From contig JAMXBB010000008.1 in the NCBI GenBank assembly GCA_024138015.1, positions 9,106,367 through 9,170,366 on the forward strand: DNA of 64,000 bases. Reading direction: 5' to 3'. The notes under the pieces are model-generated. The model saw only the letters and a program-made list of their open reading frames with translations, had not been told where the DNA came from and searched no databases. Each line of letters starts with the position of its first letter. Positions within the stretch are counted from its first letter, which is position 1. The DNA is from Lumnitzera littorea. Its lineage: Eukaryota; Streptophyta; Magnoliopsida; Myrtales; Combretaceae. Both the position numbers and the translations under genes were made by a program. Positions 60,447-64,000 of this stretch are shown piece after piece.

Positions 60447-61446
60447 ATCACATCTAGAGATGTAACTAAGTTGGATTTGAGATAAATTTGGCAATCTTAG
60501 TATCCATTCCATTATTTGTAAGGTATCCCAAAATTCCATAAGGTTTTGAGGGTATTACCCGAAACCCGTCTAATAAGTCCATTAGGAAACCCTATTCTTA
60601 AACTTGGAACCCATTTTCCTCTGTTATTTTCTTGTCCCTTAACGGTGAATTATATAAATTTAATTGCATAAATTAAATAAGTAATGTAAATATTAGGAAA
60701 AATAAAGCACTAAAAATCTATAGATGCAAAGTAGTACTATAAATCAGCGATAGAATGTTGAATTAAAAATTATTGAGAATTTATTTCAACATACAGCAAA
60801 CTCCTCATTGTTGTTAAAAGCAAAGAAAACCTCTAAAACTATTACTTGATCAAATCCCATTGCTTTCCTACTGAGAAAAAAAATGCTTTTATTTTATGTA
60901 AACAAAAAAATGGCATACATTATAATAAGAACATCTTTACAATTATTGTCCACATAATATCACCCTACAATGGGGGCAGAGGGGTGAAATGCTTTCCTAT
61001 TGACAAAAAGAAATAAATAAACAAGTCATAAATAAGAGAATCATCTCTACAAACAAAGAAAATTTGATGCTTACATGTCAAAATATAACATCTCCACAAC
61101 AGGGTAAACCTAAAAGGATCAGCGTTTTACTTTATTATATTAGATTTACCGTAATCAAACATAATGACATTGTGTCCATACTTAATCAAAAGCATGAAAT
61201 CCAAGAACTTGCTAGTTTTTTAACCAATAGTTTTTTATTTCCTACAATATATAATACTTGAGTTATTTCTTATCAAATAGTAGGTTTTCTAACAGGTTTT
61301 TAGAGAACTCAAAACCCAATAAGGTTTTTAGGCATTTCTCAAAATCCATCCCAACCCCCTATTGCTAAATACCCTAGAGAGTTTTTATCAAGCCAAGTGA
61401 GTCGAGAGCCCTGTTACAACCGCCTAGTTGTGTCCCTAATCACATC
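60447..61446. mobile_element. 984-bp nested hAT-like element with exact 8-bp target duplication
   Basis: The element spans 60455-61438 and is flanked by ATCACATC on both sides (60447-60454 and 61439-61446). Block B has the empty site, a single ATCACATC at 43369-43376. Its ends are TAGAGATGTAACTAAG and, from the right, TAGGGACACAACTAGG. No transposase is inside; the short frame 61064-61261 is not recognisable. It is a non-autonomous hAT-like element that jumped after the block duplication. Confidence 0.87.
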
Positions 61447-61550
61447 AACACAAATCAAAACAAACAACTTTACAAGCCACAAGCCATTTATTATTTTCAA
61501 CTAAATTGTTGTGAAGAGTAATGATCAATAAAATTTAAAGAGAGAAAAAG

Positions 61551-61585
<35 letters not shown>

Positions 61586-61965
61586 TGGTAATAGGAGAGA
61601 ATCTTAAAGCTTATTTAGCAAAACATCCACAAAAGCGAAGCACCTATGAAGATAAATCAAAACCAATAGTTCCTACCCTATTCACATTAGAATGTAGAAA
61701 GCTAAGCTAACAAAGAATTTTAAACAACAAGCTTACAATAGAAATTTGAACATGTTATTAACAATTTAGAACAAGTCATGTCGTTAAACTGAAAACTCAA
61801 AAACTATTATAAATCTCTTCTAGAATTCATAGATGCCAAATGAAATCACTAATATTCTATAATCAAGGTAAATAGGTCGATGAGGGTGATTGGATGAAGG
61901 GACATGTCACGAAAGGATAATGTCAAGAAGTGTATGTAGTTTGTTGTATGTTGTGTTGAGGGGGG

Positions 61966-62297
61966 NNNNNNNNNNNNNNNNNNNNNNNNNNNNNNNNNNN
62001 NNNNNNNNNNNNNNNNNNNNNNNNNNNNNNNNNNNNNNNNNNNNNNNNNNNNNNNNNNNNNNNNNNNNNNNNNNNNNNNNNNNNNNNNNNNNNNNNNNNN
62101 NNNNNNNNNNNNNNNNNNNNNNNNNNNNNNNNNNNNNNNNNNNNNNNNNNNNNNNNNNNNNNNNNNNNNNNNNNNNNNNNNNNNNNNNNNNNNNNNNNNN
62201 NNNNNNNNNNNNNNNNNNNNNNNNNNNNNNNNNNNNNNNNNNNNNNNNNNNNNNNNNNNNNNNNNNNNNNNNNNNNNNNNNNNNNNNNNNNNNNNNN
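61966..62297. other. Assembly gap (332 N) flanked by the same sequence on both sides
   Basis: TGTTGTATGTTGTGTTGAGG followed by a G run occurs just before the gap (61942-61965) and just after it (62298-62330). In block B the matching stretch occurs once, about 43853-43875, with nothing missing between the flanks. The gap probably reflects failure to sequence through the G run rather than lost DNA. Confidence 0.85.
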
Positions 62298-62676
62298 TGT
62301 TGTATGTTGTGTTGAGGGGGGGGGGGGGGGGGGGGGAGGGGGGGTAGGGAGGGAGAGAGAGAGAGAGAGTAAAGAAAGAGTCAAGGACTTAGGGTTTTAA
62401 GTTTTAACTTTTAGACTATTCTTTTCTTTTAAGTTATTTCTTTTCTTCTTTTTTCATTTCTTGACAATTACACATAACACACAAAATATATATATTAATT
62501 AATTTTACCAAGTTTAGGTTTTCTTGTCGGATTTCTTATAAGTCTTAAAATTCATCCTAAAACCCTAGAGAATTTTAAATTCCTTCCAAGAAACCCTTAG
62601 GGATATAGGGTATTTAACAATTTGGACAAGTTAGATACCTTATGAAGACCTACCTAATGGCATCCCTAATTATACG

Positions 62677-63325
62677 TTTATAGTCACATAATGCATCTAC
62701 TAGATTGTAGTATGACGTCTAATTCTTTTCATAAGTGCTCATCGTGTTATCTTCAACGAAGTGCGCAAATGCATACCTCTTTGAACGAGAAAGGATAAAT
62801 AGTACTAATACATTAAGCACTTTGATGCATGGTGGGTAAATACCCATGAAAGTCCAACATGTGAAAACATAGATCTATTGTCATTAATATATGTTTTTGT
62901 TATCGGTATTTATCTACCACCAGCAAAACATGTAGCATATTGGTACGAGTAAATCTTATTTTAGAATAAACATAGTTCCAAATATATGGTTATATGAAAT
63001 ACAAGTGAATTTGTCTTCAAATGATGAGAAGAGTAGAGAAGAAGGCACAAAGGCTATATTACAATTAAATATGTATGTGGATGTATGTGAATTGGGTTAT
63101 TTAAAGTTCTGATAAGAGAAATTATATTCATAAATATAAAGTAATAAATGATATTAAGAGTTAGCAAGTTTAGCTTCAGATATTAATTTTATCTCAAAAT
63201 CAAACCTAAAACCCTATATAAAGTTTAACAATTTACCCTAAACCTATCTTAAATATTATAAGACATTAATTCTATGGGTAAATATTGAGTTCAATCAAGT
63301 TAATATCTTATAAAAGGCTCACTAG
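62677..63325. other. Right part of block C, no gene
   Basis: It matches 44217-44875. No feature beyond the duplication. Confidence 0.55.
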
Positions 63326-64000
63326 CTTGCATTCCTATTTTAAAGTTATAGTTATGTTTGAAAAATATAATATTAAAGAGGTATAATAAGTAAATTAAAT
63401 AAAAAATGGTAATATTACTTAATCCTAAAACTCTTAGTTTTAAAATTGCAATTTAGAATTTTCATTGTATGTGGTTAGGCCCCATTTTTATCTGCTTTTT
63501 TTTTTTTTGTTTGAGATTTGGAAGTGAAAATTAAATTCATAAATGTTGGTTAAATTACACTTGAATCCTTTAAATATTCATTTTTGTACAACCACCTTAA
63601 GATTTTTCCAACAATATAAGGAGGAATCTATCTCATAGTAGGCACATTTTACATAGTAAATAGGATATAATTGGCAAGAATCCATTAGCATGTTGTAAAA
63701 AACAAAGCTTAGACTTAGCAAAGTCATAGCTGAACATGGTAGCTAAGCCGCTATATAATTGAAAAGATTTGAATTGCACATTGCCTCTAACTATAAGCTT
63801 TAGATAGCATTTGATTATACAATTTTTGTGACACTAACTTGGACAAAAAATTTTATCTCATATTTAGTTTATAACTTTGTTTAATGATAAGATAAAAAAT
63901 TAGGTTGATAAACCAGACAAAGGACCTATATTTTATTCTATCTACACCATGAAATAAAAATAAAATTCATAAAAAACAAAAACAAAAATATTGTGCATTC
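63326..64000. other. Unassigned DNA outside the duplication
   Basis: AT-rich, no supported gene, RNA or element. Confidence 0.5.

Larger units (their letters stand above)
60227..62676. mobile_element. hAT-type non-autonomous element (block C copy), carrying a second hAT and a gap
   Basis: The element spans 60235-62668. The left target copy ATTACATG (60227-60234) is exact; the right copy has drifted to ATTATACG (62669-62676). The ends are TAAGGATGTCAGGC and, from the right, TAGGGATGCCATTAGG. It is the same insertion as 39513-44208 in block B. It lacks the B-specific 3.45-kb insert but has its own nested 984-bp hAT. Confidence 0.78.
50795..63325. repeat. Segmental direct duplication, block C
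   Basis: Counterpart of 21504-44875. The shared left edge TTCAAGACAATC (50792-50810) is the very end of the copia RNase H (VQDN). Block C preserves the empty sites for four block B insertions and has one private hAT insertion of its own. Confidence 0.85.

Overview
The window looks like nuclear DNA of a flowering plant, most likely a eudicot. It is AT-rich, its genes have many short introns with GT..AG borders, and it is filled with plant transposons of the Ty1/copia, Ty3/gypsy, LINE, hAT and Helitron-like types. I cannot name the species. Two runs of N (51089-51356 and 61966-62297) show it is a draft assembly.

The only host genes I can support are a minus-strand cluster of plant PLAC8-family (cysteine-rich membrane) proteins. 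Copy A (12-1203) shows exons 1-4 and runs off the left edge. Copy B (21589-24351) has all 8 exons and correct splice borders but a TGA at codon 114. Copy C (50876-53856) has all 8 exons intact and encodes 219 residues. A relic, copy D (4254-4507), keeps only exons 1-2 and contains stops. The gene model was built by hand from splice borders and agreement between copies. It includes a 22-nt exon 2 and a 19-nt exon 7, both too short for an ORF scan.

Layout from left to right: copy A and its upstream region (1-2532); a decayed gypsy-type remnant (about 2533-4251); a second copy of the A upstream region with relic D and a solo-LTR-like insert (4252-6390); a decayed copia element (7286-20949) interrupted by a 9.5-kb coding-free LTR element (9522-18989) with exact 5-bp target duplication; copy B and a long downstream-to-upstream block (21504-44875); a minus-strand gypsy LTR (about 44975-47152); a second copia fragment (47243-50815); copy C and its block (50795-63325); and an unassigned tail.

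Blocks B (21504-44875) and C (50795-63325) are direct repeats of one ancestral segment. They differ mainly by later insertions: in B a Helitron-like piece, a 6.3-kb insert, a 5'-truncated LINE and a 3.45-kb insert inside a hAT element; in C a 984-bp hAT element. One block often preserves the empty site of an insertion in the other, so the order of events can be read directly. I found no CRISPR array, operon, rRNA gene or convincing tRNA gene. No wholly new system is evident. The most unusual items are the microexon PLAC8 cluster with one freshly broken copy, and the coding-free LTR element with an internal 85-bp tandem array, hairpin repeats and tRNA-like boxes in its LTRs.
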